This document shows, one piece after another, positions 54,319-64,000 of a DNA stretch of 64,000 nucleotides. The stretch's first letter is position 1, and every line of letters begins with the position of its first letter. Source of the DNA: Endotrypanum monterogeii (Eukaryota; Euglenozoa; Kinetoplastea; Trypanosomatida; Trypanosomatidae). Both the position numbers and the translations under genes were made by a program. The notes below the pieces were generated by a model that was not told the origin of the DNA, did not search any database, and saw nothing but the letters and a program-made list of their open reading frames with translations. Location of the stretch: the NCBI GenBank assembly GCA_000333855.2, contig CM007315.1, positions 436,788 to 500,787 of the forward strand, read 5' to 3'.

Positions 54319-55704
54319 TCTGTGCTGTTTGTCAGCGTCGGTGAGTCCGAGCACAGCAAAGGTCTGTGAAAAAAAAAATATATATATATATCCACGCACC
54401 GCGTGAAGCCAGACGATATGTTTGTCAGGAGATATCGGGAGAAGGTTTTTAGTGCAGTAATTGCGAAGGGGGTGGGTGAACAAAAATTGTTCTGGGTGCA
54501 GAGATGTAGCAAGACGGTACACTGCCAGAGTAGTGGGGTTGACAGAATTCTAATTTTTGCAGTGTATGTTTGTGTGCGTGTATCACGGTAGCACATCAAA
54601 TCGAGTCTATCAAGAGAAGGGAAACAAAAAAAAAGAGGAGCGGAGCGGAGGGAAGGATGGTTTGGGGGTGAGACTGACTGCAGTGTAGGTGTACCATAGC
54701 CCAGACAAGGCTCGAATACACAAAACATTATCTTGCCTTTCAGTGAACTGTTTCACTCGACGAGAGAATTATGTACCCGTAGTTCACCTATGCTGCTGCC
54801 GTCGTCGGGCAGTTGACTTGAGTCAAGAGAAAAATAACATTTGGGCAAAGAAACACTTGAAAGAAAACGTTGCGCGCATACTTGCCAATGCTAGATGTGG
54901 ACTTCCGTGGTTATATACACACACACACACACACAACTACCTGAGAGTCATCTACCAGGTTCACTAGATTCTTGTATGTCGTGCAGCAAATCTCGAGCAT
55001 TTTCTATTACGGGGCGAGTGTTTACGCAGAATAGTTGTTGTGGCGGTGGTGGTGCGAGGAAGCAGACACACACACACACACACACACACATTTCGTCAGT
55101 AGAGCTACCATGGGTTAAAGTCTAAAAAAAAAAGGACAAAACGACACACAAAAAGAAGGGAGATACGAAAACCAGAGAGGCTAGAAAAACAGGTATATGT
55201 GCACGCCATTCCTCCACCCATTCTTTTATCGGTGAAGAGATTGACGGGATGTACGAAGTAGTGAGAGCATTCATATATATATATATATATATATATACGT
55301 ATACATTATATATGAAATATAATATGAGATGTTTCACGGCGTAAAAAAAAAAATAATCCTGCGCACGCACACAACAAAAGACAACATCACAGAAAGAGAG
55401 AGAAAAAAAGAAAAAACAGTTGTTAAAAAAAAAATAAAAGAAACAATCGAAAAATAAAAAAGAAACATTCTAAGAGAAACATATACACACACAAAAAAAA
55501 AGGGAAGCTGAAAAAAGAGAGTTGGGAGGGCGGGGCGGGGCGGGAAACATGTTCCCTCTTTGGTGTCCACTATCATGATGTGTTTCAGTACTCTACTCCT
55601 CCCTCTCTCTCTCCCTCCCTCCCTCCCCGTCCCAACGCATGCGACGTATCCGATGGAAAAGAGACAGGCGCACCACTTGTCGTGAAAAAATCGCTGGCAT
55701 CGTT
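54319..55704. other. Intergenic spacer
   Basis: Contains CA repeats (about 54918-54934 and 55068-55090), a TA repeat at 55274-55297, poly-A runs and a CTCCC repeat near 55596-55625. Part of it is the 5' flank of the 339-residue gene and part is the 3' untranslated region of the SPRY gene. No further gene is seen. Confidence 0.65.
54364..54365 (-). promoter_or_regulatory. Predicted trans-splice acceptor that sets the start of the 339-residue gene
   Basis: The minus strand reads TATATATTTTTTTTTTCACAG, with the AG at plus 54364-54365. It lies inside the longer open frame, so a trans-spliced mRNA could not use the ATG-like codons upstream. This supports the 54318 start. Confidence 0.7.
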
Positions 55705-58700
55705 TCAGATAAGCTCGACAGCCCCACCTGCAGCGTTCACCTCAACGCAAGGGTAGAGGGAGGGTGACAGCGCTACTCGTGTGAAGGCGACACCGCACTC
55801 GACACCATTCCAGGAGTAGCTGATAGACCGTTTGTCCATGCGAAGTGTGCAAGATATTTCGTCGCCGGCTCGCACGATGCACTCGGACCTCGAGGGGCCT
55901 TCAGTGGTCACGGGTGTAGAGGTTTGTGGCGCATCTGTGGGAGACCACTGTTCCTGCTGCGCCACAGTACCCATGTCGTAGCTCTCTCTCGCGAGCCCTG
56001 CCCCGCTGCTAGAGCGTCGAGCCAACGCTTCCGTGGCTGCTGCACGCCAGCCCGGATACGCAGCGCTGCGAATGTTTTGGGTAGGACAAAAGAGTCGACC
56101 CTCCCGCAGACTGAGATAATAACAGCCGTTGTAGTGCAGTGCATTTTGTTTCTCGCCGAAGCTCTCCATTGGAACGTGGCGGTCCGCAAAGCCGACAAGG
56201 ATGTCGCCGTCACCATTAGCACAGTCGCAGAGGATGCGGATGGTGAAGCGGAAGGCATTTTTTAGGTGATGCTTCCCCGCCGCAGACATGAGAGAGAAGT
56301 GAATTCTGTGACTGATGGTTCCCAGAGCAGCGCAACATACATCCATCACATGCGACTCATTAGTCGCGGGGAAAAATACGGGACGCTCAACGCGCTGCCT
56401 GCGTTTGCTCAGAAGAAGCCTCCCTGCCGTGCAGCTAAACTGCAGCTCCACCCCGGTGCGTTGCCCTGTTCCCCTGTCGATGCTGCTTGTATCACAACTT
56501 GAGTAGTGTCGTGAGGTGCACGGTATATCTGATATTCGCGAGGCACAGGTGAGAACGCTGCCGCCACCGAACGCCTGTGGATCAGTATCCGATGTTGACC
56601 GTTTCCTGGATCGAGGAGAGGTGGTCTTGTCAGGTGATTGCACATCGTCTTTGCTGCGCAGAGGTGGTGATGGTTGAGCAGATCGGCTGGCCAGAGAGGG
56701 CCCTGCGGTGTATCTATGAGTGCAGGCTATCTCGTCACCATCGACCCCAACTAGGGAGGGATCGGCCTCACACCCGCTGAACATCGTAGGGTCAAAATAA
56801 CGATCATTTAGGACATGTGCGGCCCCCGGCGAGCGCGCTCTCCCTGGGGAGCGTCCTCGCGCTGGCGAAGGCGAAGTACCAGGCTGCTGCAGCCTGCATG
56901 CAGGCATTCGTGACCGCTGCTGCGCACCTCCTCGTTGGTCATACCCACGGAGAGAAGGGCTGGCTATGGGTGAAAGAACATCATTGATGGGCACGTATGT
57001 CTTTTTCTTCACGGTTGACTGGTTCTCTCGACGGAGCGGGGCGATGCAGGGCACAGTCGTATAGAGGGAAGGCACGCTCCGATGGAGCCGCTCCAGATCG
57101 TGTTGCTCTTGTTCTTGCCCAGTAGTTGGCTCCCGGGTGTGAGCCGTCTCCCCTGATGTAGCCAGTTTGTGTGCGGAGAAGAGAGCAGCAGACAGGTTGC
57201 GGGAAACGCCATCGCGATACTCCACCTCGGAGGAAGACGCGGGATAGTGCATGACTTTGATGTCTTCCACCGTGGAATGCCGCGTTGCCGATGTAGGAAG
57301 ATGCAGAAAGGTGTTCTTATCGGAGACGATGGGTGGATGAGAATTCTTTCTCGATGACGGTGGTTCAGTCGCTTCATGACTCTCTGAGAGAGACTCGCAC
57401 TTTGTTTGAAGCACTGCAACTTCTCTCGTGGCATCTGCTAGTTTTAGCTGAGCTTCTTTGCATTTTTTCTGGTAAAAGTCTGCCTGCTGCTTATATTGTT
57501 CGGCAGCGGCTGCTTTTTCTTCTCTCTCCGCCATGAGGACTTGCCGCTCTTCTTCCAGTTGCGCGCACCGCTGCTTATGGTCTGTCAGTTCACGGCGGAG
57601 GGCATCGGCTTCATCTCTGCATTGTTGAGTGCGATCGGCGGCCACCTGCAGCTCAGCCTTCGAGGTCGCAAGGGTAGTGGCCAGTTTTTTTTCAGCTTCA
57701 GCGACGCGAGACTGAAGATCGAGAGTCTGGCGCACCTGCCCATCTCGCTCGTCTTCGGTTTCTTGAAGTGCTAGTTGTAAGGTCGTTGACTCCTCGCTTC
57801 GTTCTTGGACGCACTGCCGCAGTTCATCGCGCTCGCGTGTGATCGTGTCCACCTGCAGTCTCAAAGGATCCACTGCGTCAGACGTCATCTTCGCACACTT
57901 CTCCTCTGCATCTTTTGCACGGCGCTGAGCTTCGGTCAACTCTGCCTCCAGCTGCACAGCACGGCGCTCGGCACGCTCGCTCATGAGCTTGTACGTTCCC
58001 AGGTGACCCTGTATAACCCGCAACGCATCCCGCTGGTGTGCTGTATTTTCTTTCGCATCGATGTTCCCCGTCATGGCTGGGCGAGGAGATTGTAGTGAGG
58101 GAGACTGCCCTTCGGTCTCTTCTCCACCTGCCGCCGAAGTCGATTGCAGCTTAGGTTGGGTGGCGTAGTTGCGTCCAGAATTTTTCTCGAGACTTCCGAG
58201 AGCCCTGAGTGTTTCATTTTCTTTCGTGAGTGTACTTATTTGCTTCTCCTGATCGTGGCGCGTTGCCTCGTTGGAACAAAGAAGCTGCTGGAGATGGTGT
58301 ACTTTATTGTTTAGTGCATCCATTCTTTTTGCTGATTCTGTGACTGCTACGGCGTCCCGCTGTGGTTCAGTCGGCATTAAAAGATTCGCAGGTGTATGCG
58401 CAGCAGCGAGTTGTTCCTCCAACTGACGAATCGTTTGTTTCAGTGAGTGAACCTCATCTTGTGTCGCCACTATTGTGGGCTGCACCGTCACATCAGACGA
58501 GGTCACAGGGGGCGTGGCTGCAGTGTTTGTTGAGCGAGATGATGAGGCGAGTTTCTCCTTTTGCTTCTCCAGCTCCCGCTGTAATTTCTCTTGCGCTTGC
58601 TCTGCTGTACGCAATGTGGAGTGGCATTGCCGCAGCTCCTTCTGCAGCGCCTGCTTCTCTTCCAGGTGGTTCTTCTTGTGAGTCGCTAAAAGAGACTTCT

Positions 58701-59823
58701 CGTTATTCAGTTTTCCTTGGAGCTCTTCCACCTTCTGATCAGACTTTGCTAAGGATCGGCTCACCCTCTCCACGTTGCGTGTAAGTCGCGCGATGTCTCG
58801 CTCCTTCTCCTTGAGTGCCCGGTGGAGCTCCTTCAGCTCCGCTGTGAGAGTGGCGTCAGCTGACTTGGCACCGTCCGTGCTGAGCGCACGAGCGAAGGAG
58901 GTAGCGCTTTGGACCAAAGATTGCGGGGTAGACGGGCACGAAGATGCTATCGCAAGACGGGATTGGGTAGAAGTGGCTGCGTCAGAGGTCGTCTCGGAGC
59001 CAATGCCGCGCAACGACACCACTTTTTTCGGACCTTGAGAGTCCTTCTCTCCATCTTTTGATGATGGTGTGATGTGGACAGCGTCACTTGGCTTTTCTGT
59101 GGAATGGGCTGCGTTCTTTACACCACCATCACCCATGGCAGGGAAACACGTCGAAAAAAGGTCTGCAGGCGACTCAGACCGCGAAATTCGCGGCACTGCG
59201 CTGCGTTGACGAGGCGAAAGGGGGGGTATGCACCTATCAGACGCACCCACACACACCGAAGATGTAGATTTGGCGCTGTGACTTGACGAGACGGAGGCGG
59301 GCTTACCCTCATTTATGAAGGGGGCAGGTTCCCCGTTGCTGGGAATCACTGGAGAGGCTTTCGTTGTCGTGTGTAGCCTTATATCGTCGAGATATAAGGG
59401 GTTCGGCGATCTTATGTCGCTTTTTTTGCCGTTCGCTACTTCACCAGACGCCTCGGTCGCTTCTTGGAGGTATCTGTGAGGAGACACAACTGGCGGCTCC
59501 CGCCGGTGTGTTTCACATGAGTATTCCCTCGGTATCGTTGGGGTGCTAGTAGGGGAAGAGTACATGAAGGAATAGGCGGTGGGGCACGCGCACTGCCCCG
59601 TTTCCGTGCTCGGCTCTAAAGGGTGCTGAGGCGGGTTTTCTTTTTTCACTTGCGTCTGCGGAGGGGTGCGAGAGGCCGTGTCTGCTGTTTTCGGTGTAGT
59701 GCGTCTGAGGGACAAATTTGTATCATCTGGAGAGTGTGGCACATCACGTTTGACCGGTGCAGTCTTTTCCCTTTGCAAGTCGATGATACTGCTGGGGGAA
59801 GACGGTGGCATCATTGCAGACAT
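55705..59823 (-). CDS. Coiled-coil protein with C-terminal SPRY domain, 1,372 residues
   Basis: The first ATG is at 59823 (MSAMMPPSSPSS), preceded by a GTG in frame. Residues 1-320 are Ser/Thr/Pro-rich. A long coiled coil spans about 327-820 (LKELHRALKEKERDIARLTR onward), with a low-complexity break near 430-460 and another near 560-590. Residues 820-1110 are Ser/Arg/Pro-rich. The C-terminal 260 residues contain a SPRY/B30.2-like domain: GDGDILVGFADRHVP (near 1205), NALHYNGCYYLSLREG, then after a Ser-rich insert RAGDEISCTLRMDKRSISYS, WNGVECGVAF (near 1337) and the closing YPCVEVNAAGGAVELI. SPRY domains bind peptide or protein partners; with a coiled coil this suggests an oligomeric adaptor, possibly cytoskeletal. 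The partner is unknown. Confidence 0.88.
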   Translation of the reverse strand: MSAMMPPSSPSSIIDLQREKTAPVKRDVPHSPDDTNLSLRRTTPKTADTASRTPPQTQVKKENPPQHPLEPSTETGQCACPTAYSFMYSSPTSTPTIPREYSCETHRREPPVVSPHRYLQEATEASGEVANGKKSDIRSPNPLYLDDIRLHTTTKASPVIPSNGEPAPFINEGKPASVSSSHSAKSTSSVCVGASDRCIPPLSPRQRSAVPRISRSESPADLFSTCFPAMGDGGVKNAAHSTEKPSDAVHITPSSKDGEKDSQGPKKVVSLRGIGSETTSDAATSTQSRLAIASSCPSTPQSLVQSATSFARALSTDGAKSADATLTAELKELHRALKEKERDIARLTRNVERVSRSLAKSDQKVEELQGKLNNEKSLLATHKKNHLEEKQALQKELRQCHSTLRTAEQAQEKLQRELEKQKEKLASSSRSTNTAATPPVTSSDVTVQPTIVATQDEVHSLKQTIRQLEEQLAAAHTPANLLMPTEPQRDAVAVTESAKRMDALNNKVHHLQQLLCSNEATRHDQEKQISTLTKENETLRALGSLEKNSGRNYATQPKLQSTSAAGGEETEGQSPSLQSPRPAMTGNIDAKENTAHQRDALRVIQGHLGTYKLMSERAERRAVQLEAELTEAQRRAKDAEEKCAKMTSDAVDPLRLQVDTITRERDELRQCVQERSEESTTLQLALQETEDERDGQVRQTLDLQSRVAEAEKKLATTLATSKAELQVAADRTQQCRDEADALRRELTDHKQRCAQLEEERQVLMAEREEKAAAAEQYKQQADFYQKKCKEAQLKLADATREVAVLQTKCESLSESHEATEPPSSRKNSHPPIVSDKNTFLHLPTSATRHSTVEDIKVMHYPASSSEVEYRDGVSRNLSAALFSAHKLATSGETAHTREPTTGQEQEQHDLERLHRSVPSLYTTVPCIAPLRRENQSTVKKKTYVPINDVLSPIASPSLRGYDQRGGAQQRSRMPACRLQQPGTSPSPARGRSPGRARSPGAAHVLNDRYFDPTMFSGCEADPSLVGVDGDEIACTHRYTAGPSLASRSAQPSPPLRSKDDVQSPDKTTSPRSRKRSTSDTDPQAFGGGSVLTCASRISDIPCTSRHYSSCDTSSIDRGTGQRTGVELQFSCTAGRLLLSKRRQRVERPVFFPATNESHVMDVCCAALGTISHRIHFSLMSAAGKHHLKNAFRFTIRILCDCANGDGDILVGFADRHVPMESFGEKQNALHYNGCYYLSLREGRLFCPTQNIRSAAYPGWRAAATEALARRSSSGAGLARESYDMGTVAQQEQWSPTDAPQTSTPVTTEGPSRSECIVRAGDEISCTLRMDKRSISYSWNGVECGVAFTRVALSPSLYPCVEVNAAGGAVELI

Positions 59824-61211
59824 CACCGTAGGGGTGAGGATGGGCGGAGATGGGCACCAAGTGAGGGTAGTGATTACACTAGAGAATCGTCTAATTATAT
59901 AGTTGGGCAGTGGTCAACGTACCTGTGCTTGTGTCGGAGACATCAAGTGCCCCAAAAATAACGCAAAAGAAGTACTACTAGTTCTAGTGGTCGTGTATCC
60001 TTTTAAATGTCGACGAGGGGGAGAAGAAGAATCACGAAAGGATACACAAACACACACACATATATATACCTGTATATATATGTATATATAGATATATGTA
60101 CGTGCTTTCGTACGTGTATAAAGATATCTTTTCTTGCTGTTTCTCAGTCGTTGAGAGGCTCCAACGAGAGGGGAAGGGGGGGGGGTAGACCAGGGATATT
60201 CACACGTGATAATATGTATGAGATCGGTGGACTGATACTTCCTCTTGATGGTCAAGGGTGTGCGCACCAATTTGTAGACAGGAAAAAATTATATATATAT
60301 ATATATATATATAGGCGAAAGAGTCCCTTGGTGTCCTGGTGACGGGAAGGTAAAGAAAAAGGGATATATATATATATATGTATATTCATACAAGTATGTG
60401 CAGCAGGGCAGAGAAAGGGAAGAGCAAGATGTCACACATCCGAAAAGGTTGGGTGGATGGAGGAGCGAGGGAGGAGGACATCAGGCACCAGTGTACATTT
60501 TTTTTTTCGCTTTGGGTACGAGGTGTGCGTTTATAGTTTTTTTTTTTTCTTCTTCCCTGGTTAATATGTAGATATATGCAGGGTTTATGCGCTGAGTTAG
60601 CACATGTCTCCAGTGTGTGATGGAGAGCTGTGCGACACACTTGCTACGGACATAAATAACTACTCAGCTGTTCCATCCACTGCACCATACTGCACGCAGC
60701 CCCTCACATGTTTCTTCCCCGTTCCAGCAGTGATCTTCCGAGGAATGAAGATGGGGGGGGGGGGAGGAGGAGGGGTCGAGCTCTAGTTTTGCATATCTGC
60801 TTTGTGTGTTATATGAGAGACTCGACGGTATCGATTGCAGCTGTCCGCATTCGACTCGATGGCCATCATCCCCCCCTTCCCTGACAATCGCTGATATCAC
60901 GAGCGATGCATTCACGTCTCACCTTATATACGTCTTTGGGGGAGTGCCTATATTCCCAGATCAATCCAAGCCGTCGAAGATAAAAGACAGGAGAAATAAA
61001 TAATATAATAAAAAATTCCCCCGGGGGTTAATTCCATCTTGTAGCCATCACTACCTCCTCCAGACCCACGCTGAGGTGTTACCTCCATGCCTTCCCCCCT
61101 CCCTTCGTGACGGTCATTCACCAGACTCCGTTGACAACATGGAAAGAACGGTTTGTATCACATCATAAACTTTCACTGTATGGGAACTGCAGCACTTGTC
61201 AGCTTCAGCTC

Positions 61212-61250
<39 letters not shown>

Positions 61251-62270
61251 CCACAGAAAGGAGCTAAGTGGTGTGTATATCTGTACACAGTCAGATATCA
61301 CGAGCGATTAGCAGAGGGTCTGTTCACTGGAATGGTTCCGTGCTGAGAGGTGTGCAAGTGCGGGTAAGAAGAGGACACATGTCAGTGACATTCACATTTA
61401 TATTTGTTTCTTGCTGCAACAAACAGAAAAAATGAAAAAAAAAAGAGCACGATGATTAACATGCGATGAGGACAGAGAGGGAGAAATTAAGTAAAAAAAA
61501 GAGCAACGGAAGATTGTATCCACTCCCCGGAAGAAAAAAAAAGAATCAATATCAAAACTAATACAGTTGAAGCAGCAAATGAGCACTACGTGATGAGGAG
61601 GGACGTTTTTTTTTCTCGAAACGATCTGCGGGAGCGCGTGTAGCTTACCACCCCCTGTGTGCATCGTCTATTTTACTGTTTCAGAGTTTCTCACAGCGTT
61701 GTCGACTGTGCGCCTCCACCCTGACGTATACAATTATATACGCACGCACACACACACACACACACACATGTATATATATATATTGTTTCCACCGCTACTA
61801 TTTATTTCCTCAGCAAAACTACTGTCAGAAAGGTCAAAGGGAATCCTGCGGGACGATCTTTGGCCATGTTCCGCATTCTCCGAAAAAAAAAATGGACATG
61901 AAAGCAACACAGATGGGAGACCTACATGAGACAATGTAGGAATATACATACATATTGGAGGCGACGGCGGCGCGGCCGTGCCATGTTCAGCAGCAGTAAC
62001 TCTGATTTCTAGTTTTTTTTTTTCTACCACCTTGCCTCTCCAACGCGTTGCCTTGCCTGTTTGAATATATATATATATATATTGTCTAGGGTTTGAATAT
62101 TCTAGAGTTGTAGATGAGCGCACGACGATATGTACTTGGTTCCATCTTGTGTACTCCCTTGCAGAAAGCTGTTGCGCCAAAGAACAGGCGGTATATCGGA
62201 TTCACTGCAATGTTATTGTGCTATTCCTCCCCCCCCCCCATCCTTGATCGGACGTCTGCCTCTGGAAGTC
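59824..62270. other. Intergenic spacer
   Basis: TA repeats near 60060-60100 and 60288-60312, a long CA repeat (61216-61248), another CA-to-TA repeat (61747-61785), poly-A/T runs and some balanced-composition stretches (60600-60990). A frame at 60664-60915 lacks an ATG. A 24-codon ORF at 61802-61876 (starting MRNMAKDRPAGF) follows a T10-CGGAG sequence on the minus strand, but it is too short to call. Confidence 0.6.
61216..61248. repeat. CA microsatellite
   Basis: About sixteen CA units. Confidence 0.95.
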
Positions 62271-64000
62271 TTATCTATCGAATGCCGAGTTTGCACGTTC
62301 CACCTCCTTCAACAGTGAGTATGAGGGATTCCGAGGAGTTTGACTTGCGTACACGGCAAGCTGGGAGCTTCGCTGCGGCCTCCCCAAAGGTACCTCAGGG
62401 GTGCGGTCCGCACATAGATGCGGTTTCGCTGTGTCCTGCGTCAGGCTGCAATCGTCTGGCACTCGCTGTTTCCACTGACGCCTCCCTGAGAGCGACGGTG
62501 ACTTCACCAACCATTCATCAGAGCCTTCCTCTAGAGGGGTGTGCGATGCGGACGGTAATGCATCGCGTCGCTGTGGATGGTGCGCTCGCACGGATTCCAT
62601 TTGGGATTCTTCACTGATCCCACTCCTATTTGTACCATTGACAGATCTCGCCTCACATTGTGAAGAGGATCGCTTGCGGCGATTGCATTCGAGGGCTGCC
62701 ACACAGCTCATCAGCACACGCTCCAGGGCCCTCCGCTCCTCTGCATCGATAGAGGGTGGAGGAGAAGACTCCTGCGCGCTGCGCCGATCAGTGGCCGCCT
62801 GCGGTGGAGCAGCGATGTCTTGGGGTTGGCCAGCTAAGAACTGCAGCTTCCGGATCAACTCCTCAAGAAGATCCCACAGCGCCAAGTCGGCAGCTCCAGG
62901 TTTCGTACCAGTGAAAGCCCCGGTGATGTCCATCGAGTGAGGCTGTGACCTGATCAGTCCTCTTCCCCCCACTGGCACGGAGTAGGTCGGCTGGGGAGAA
63001 GAGGTGGGATTCGATGCGTTGGGGTTGTTGCGAGGACCGGAGGAAGCGCGTCTTTCCTTGGGCGAGATATGGACCTGCTGTAGGAGGCCGAACTCTGCAT
63101 GGTGGCGCGGCGAGTCCTCTTGACTGTTCAGGACACTATTCATTCTACTGTATCTGCTGTATTCGGCTCGGGACGCGCTAAGGCGGAGATGCTTTTCTCG
63201 AAGATGCCCGAGTTCCTGCCGTGCAGAGTCCAGAAGGCGTGTTGCGTCAGCACTCTCATGCTCGTGGACATTGACGGCGTGCTCAAGCCGAGTGTTTTCT
63301 TGCTTGAGTTTCGTTATTTGTTGTGAGAGCTCCAGCACCATATTCAGGTGTTTCTCGCTTTCGCGGTCACGCTGTGCCTTAACGCGGTCTAGCTCCTCCT
63401 GCGCTGCTTTCGCCTCGGCGGCGTACTGCCGGGCAAGAGCTGCGTGCTGTTGGTTTCCGATTTCCTTCATGGCGTGATTCTCTGCAGAGCGCCTTTTTGC
63501 CACCTCTGAGATCTGCTCCAGCTGTAGTTGGAGGCTACGGATTTCTACGTGGCACTCACCTAGTTCCTTTTCGTATCGTGCACGCAACTGCTCCACATCG
63601 CTGCCGCCATATCCTCGCGAGGCCTGCAACTCTTCGAGCTCTGCCTTCATTGTCGCACAGCGCTGCCTGAGCTCGTCATTTCGTTCCTGTAAAAGTTTTG
63701 CCTCGTCCTCAGCGCGTTGCCGTCGCTGCTCCAAAAGCGCCGTCGCGTCGTGCAGCTCTGTATCGAATTCCCCCTCGAGTCGACGGCAGCGCGCTTGCAG
63801 GTGATGCACATTGCGCAACACGCTTTCCTGATCGGTTTCGCGGTCATGCAGATCACGCGTGGTTATGCCTATTTTCTCCTGGAGCTGATGAATAAATTGC
63901 CGTTGCGCCTCCAGCTCTGACTGCCTCCGATCGGCCAGCAGCTTCAGCTCCTCCAGATTCTTGGCAGCACGCTCGCTCGATACATGCCCGAGCCTCTCGA
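62271..64000 (-). CDS. Coiled-coil protein, C-terminal 575 residues; 5' end beyond window
   Basis: The minus frame is open from the right window edge (first full codon ends at 63998) to a stop at 62271, so the start is not in the window. An apparent start at 63821 is only an internal TTG. The visible part begins ERLGHVSSERAAKNLEEL and forms a continuous coiled coil for about 280 residues, rich in Glu, Gln, Arg and Leu heptads (EEKAQ-type), ending near SARQELGHLREKHLRLSASR. The rest is Ser/Pro-rich with two short helical segments (LALWDLLEELIRKLQFLAGQ and EERRALERVLMSCVAALE). No motor head or enzyme motif is visible; one could lie in the missing N-terminus. A cytoskeletal, flagellar or basal-body scaffold is a reasonable but unproven guess. 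Confidence 0.85.
   Translation of the reverse strand, partial: ERLGHVSSERAAKNLEELKLLADRRQSELEAQRQFIHQLQEKIGITTRDLHDRETDQESVLRNVHHLQARCRRLEGEFDTELHDATALLEQRRQRAEDEAKLLQERNDELRQRCATMKAELEELQASRGYGGSDVEQLRARYEKELGECHVEIRSLQLQLEQISEVAKRRSAENHAMKEIGNQQHAALARQYAAEAKAAQEELDRVKAQRDRESEKHLNMVLELSQQITKLKQENTRLEHAVNVHEHESADATRLLDSARQELGHLREKHLRLSASRAEYSRYSRMNSVLNSQEDSPRHHAEFGLLQQVHISPKERRASSGPRNNPNASNPTSSPQPTYSVPVGGRGLIRSQPHSMDITGAFTGTKPGAADLALWDLLEELIRKLQFLAGQPQDIAAPPQAATDRRSAQESSPPPSIDAEERRALERVLMSCVAALECNRRKRSSSQCEARSVNGTNRSGISEESQMESVRAHHPQRRDALPSASHTPLEEGSDEWLVKSPSLSGRRQWKQRVPDDCSLTQDTAKPHLCADRTPEVPLGRPQRSSQLAVYASQTPRNPSYSLLKEVERANSAFDR

Noticed and set aside
60664..60915. 83-codon minus frame
   Set aside because: Reads reasonably, but has no ATG, begins only at a GTG and spans a C/G run. 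The evidence is not sufficient.

Overview
The window looks like nuclear DNA of a trypanosomatid (kinetoplastid), most like the Leishmaniinae. Every convincing gene is on the minus strand. Genes are long, intronless and moderately GC-rich. They are separated by long spacers of simple repeats and homopolymers whose plus strand is rich in A/G, so the transcribed strand is rich in C/T. Several starts are preceded on the minus strand by a polypyrimidine tract, an AG and a short leader to the first ATG, the layout of spliced-leader trans-splicing. No conventional promoters are expected or seen. I cannot fix the species.

Transcription runs right to left. From the upstream (right) end the genes are: (1) a 5'-truncated coiled-coil protein (62271-64000); (2) a 1,372-residue coiled-coil protein with a C-terminal SPRY domain (55705-59823); (3) a 339-residue coiled-coil protein (53299-54318); (4) two neighbouring paralogues with cold-shock RNA-binding domains (44883-46751 and 39369-40826); (5) a spacer of about 17 kb (22.3-39.4 kb) with no intact large ORF, holding one degenerate gene-like stretch (26380-27956) and a few short coding-like islets; (6) a 2,494-residue PP2C phosphatase with an upstream B-box-like zinc finger (14844-22328); (7) a 1,532-residue low-complexity protein (8869-13467); (8) a 385-residue hypothetical protein (5386-6543); (9) a relic of the second membrane domain of an ABCC transporter (about 4290-5130); (10) the N-terminal half of an ABCC/MRP (PGPA-like) transporter running off the left edge (1-2422).

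The genes share a transcription unit but show no common pathway: membrane transport, signalling (PP2C), mRNA regulation (cold-shock proteins) and probable cytoskeletal scaffolds. This is normal for a polycistronic unit.

The assembly has one clear defect: a 30-N gap at 14087-14116 flanked by two near-identical 324-bp copies, almost certainly one locus represented twice. The points most worth a second look are the large spacer with decayed gene traces, the ABCC relic beside an intact ABCC gene, the cold-shock pair with unequal domain insertions, the zinc-finger PP2C with a split catalytic domain, and several short ORFs, two of which sit directly behind good splice acceptors.
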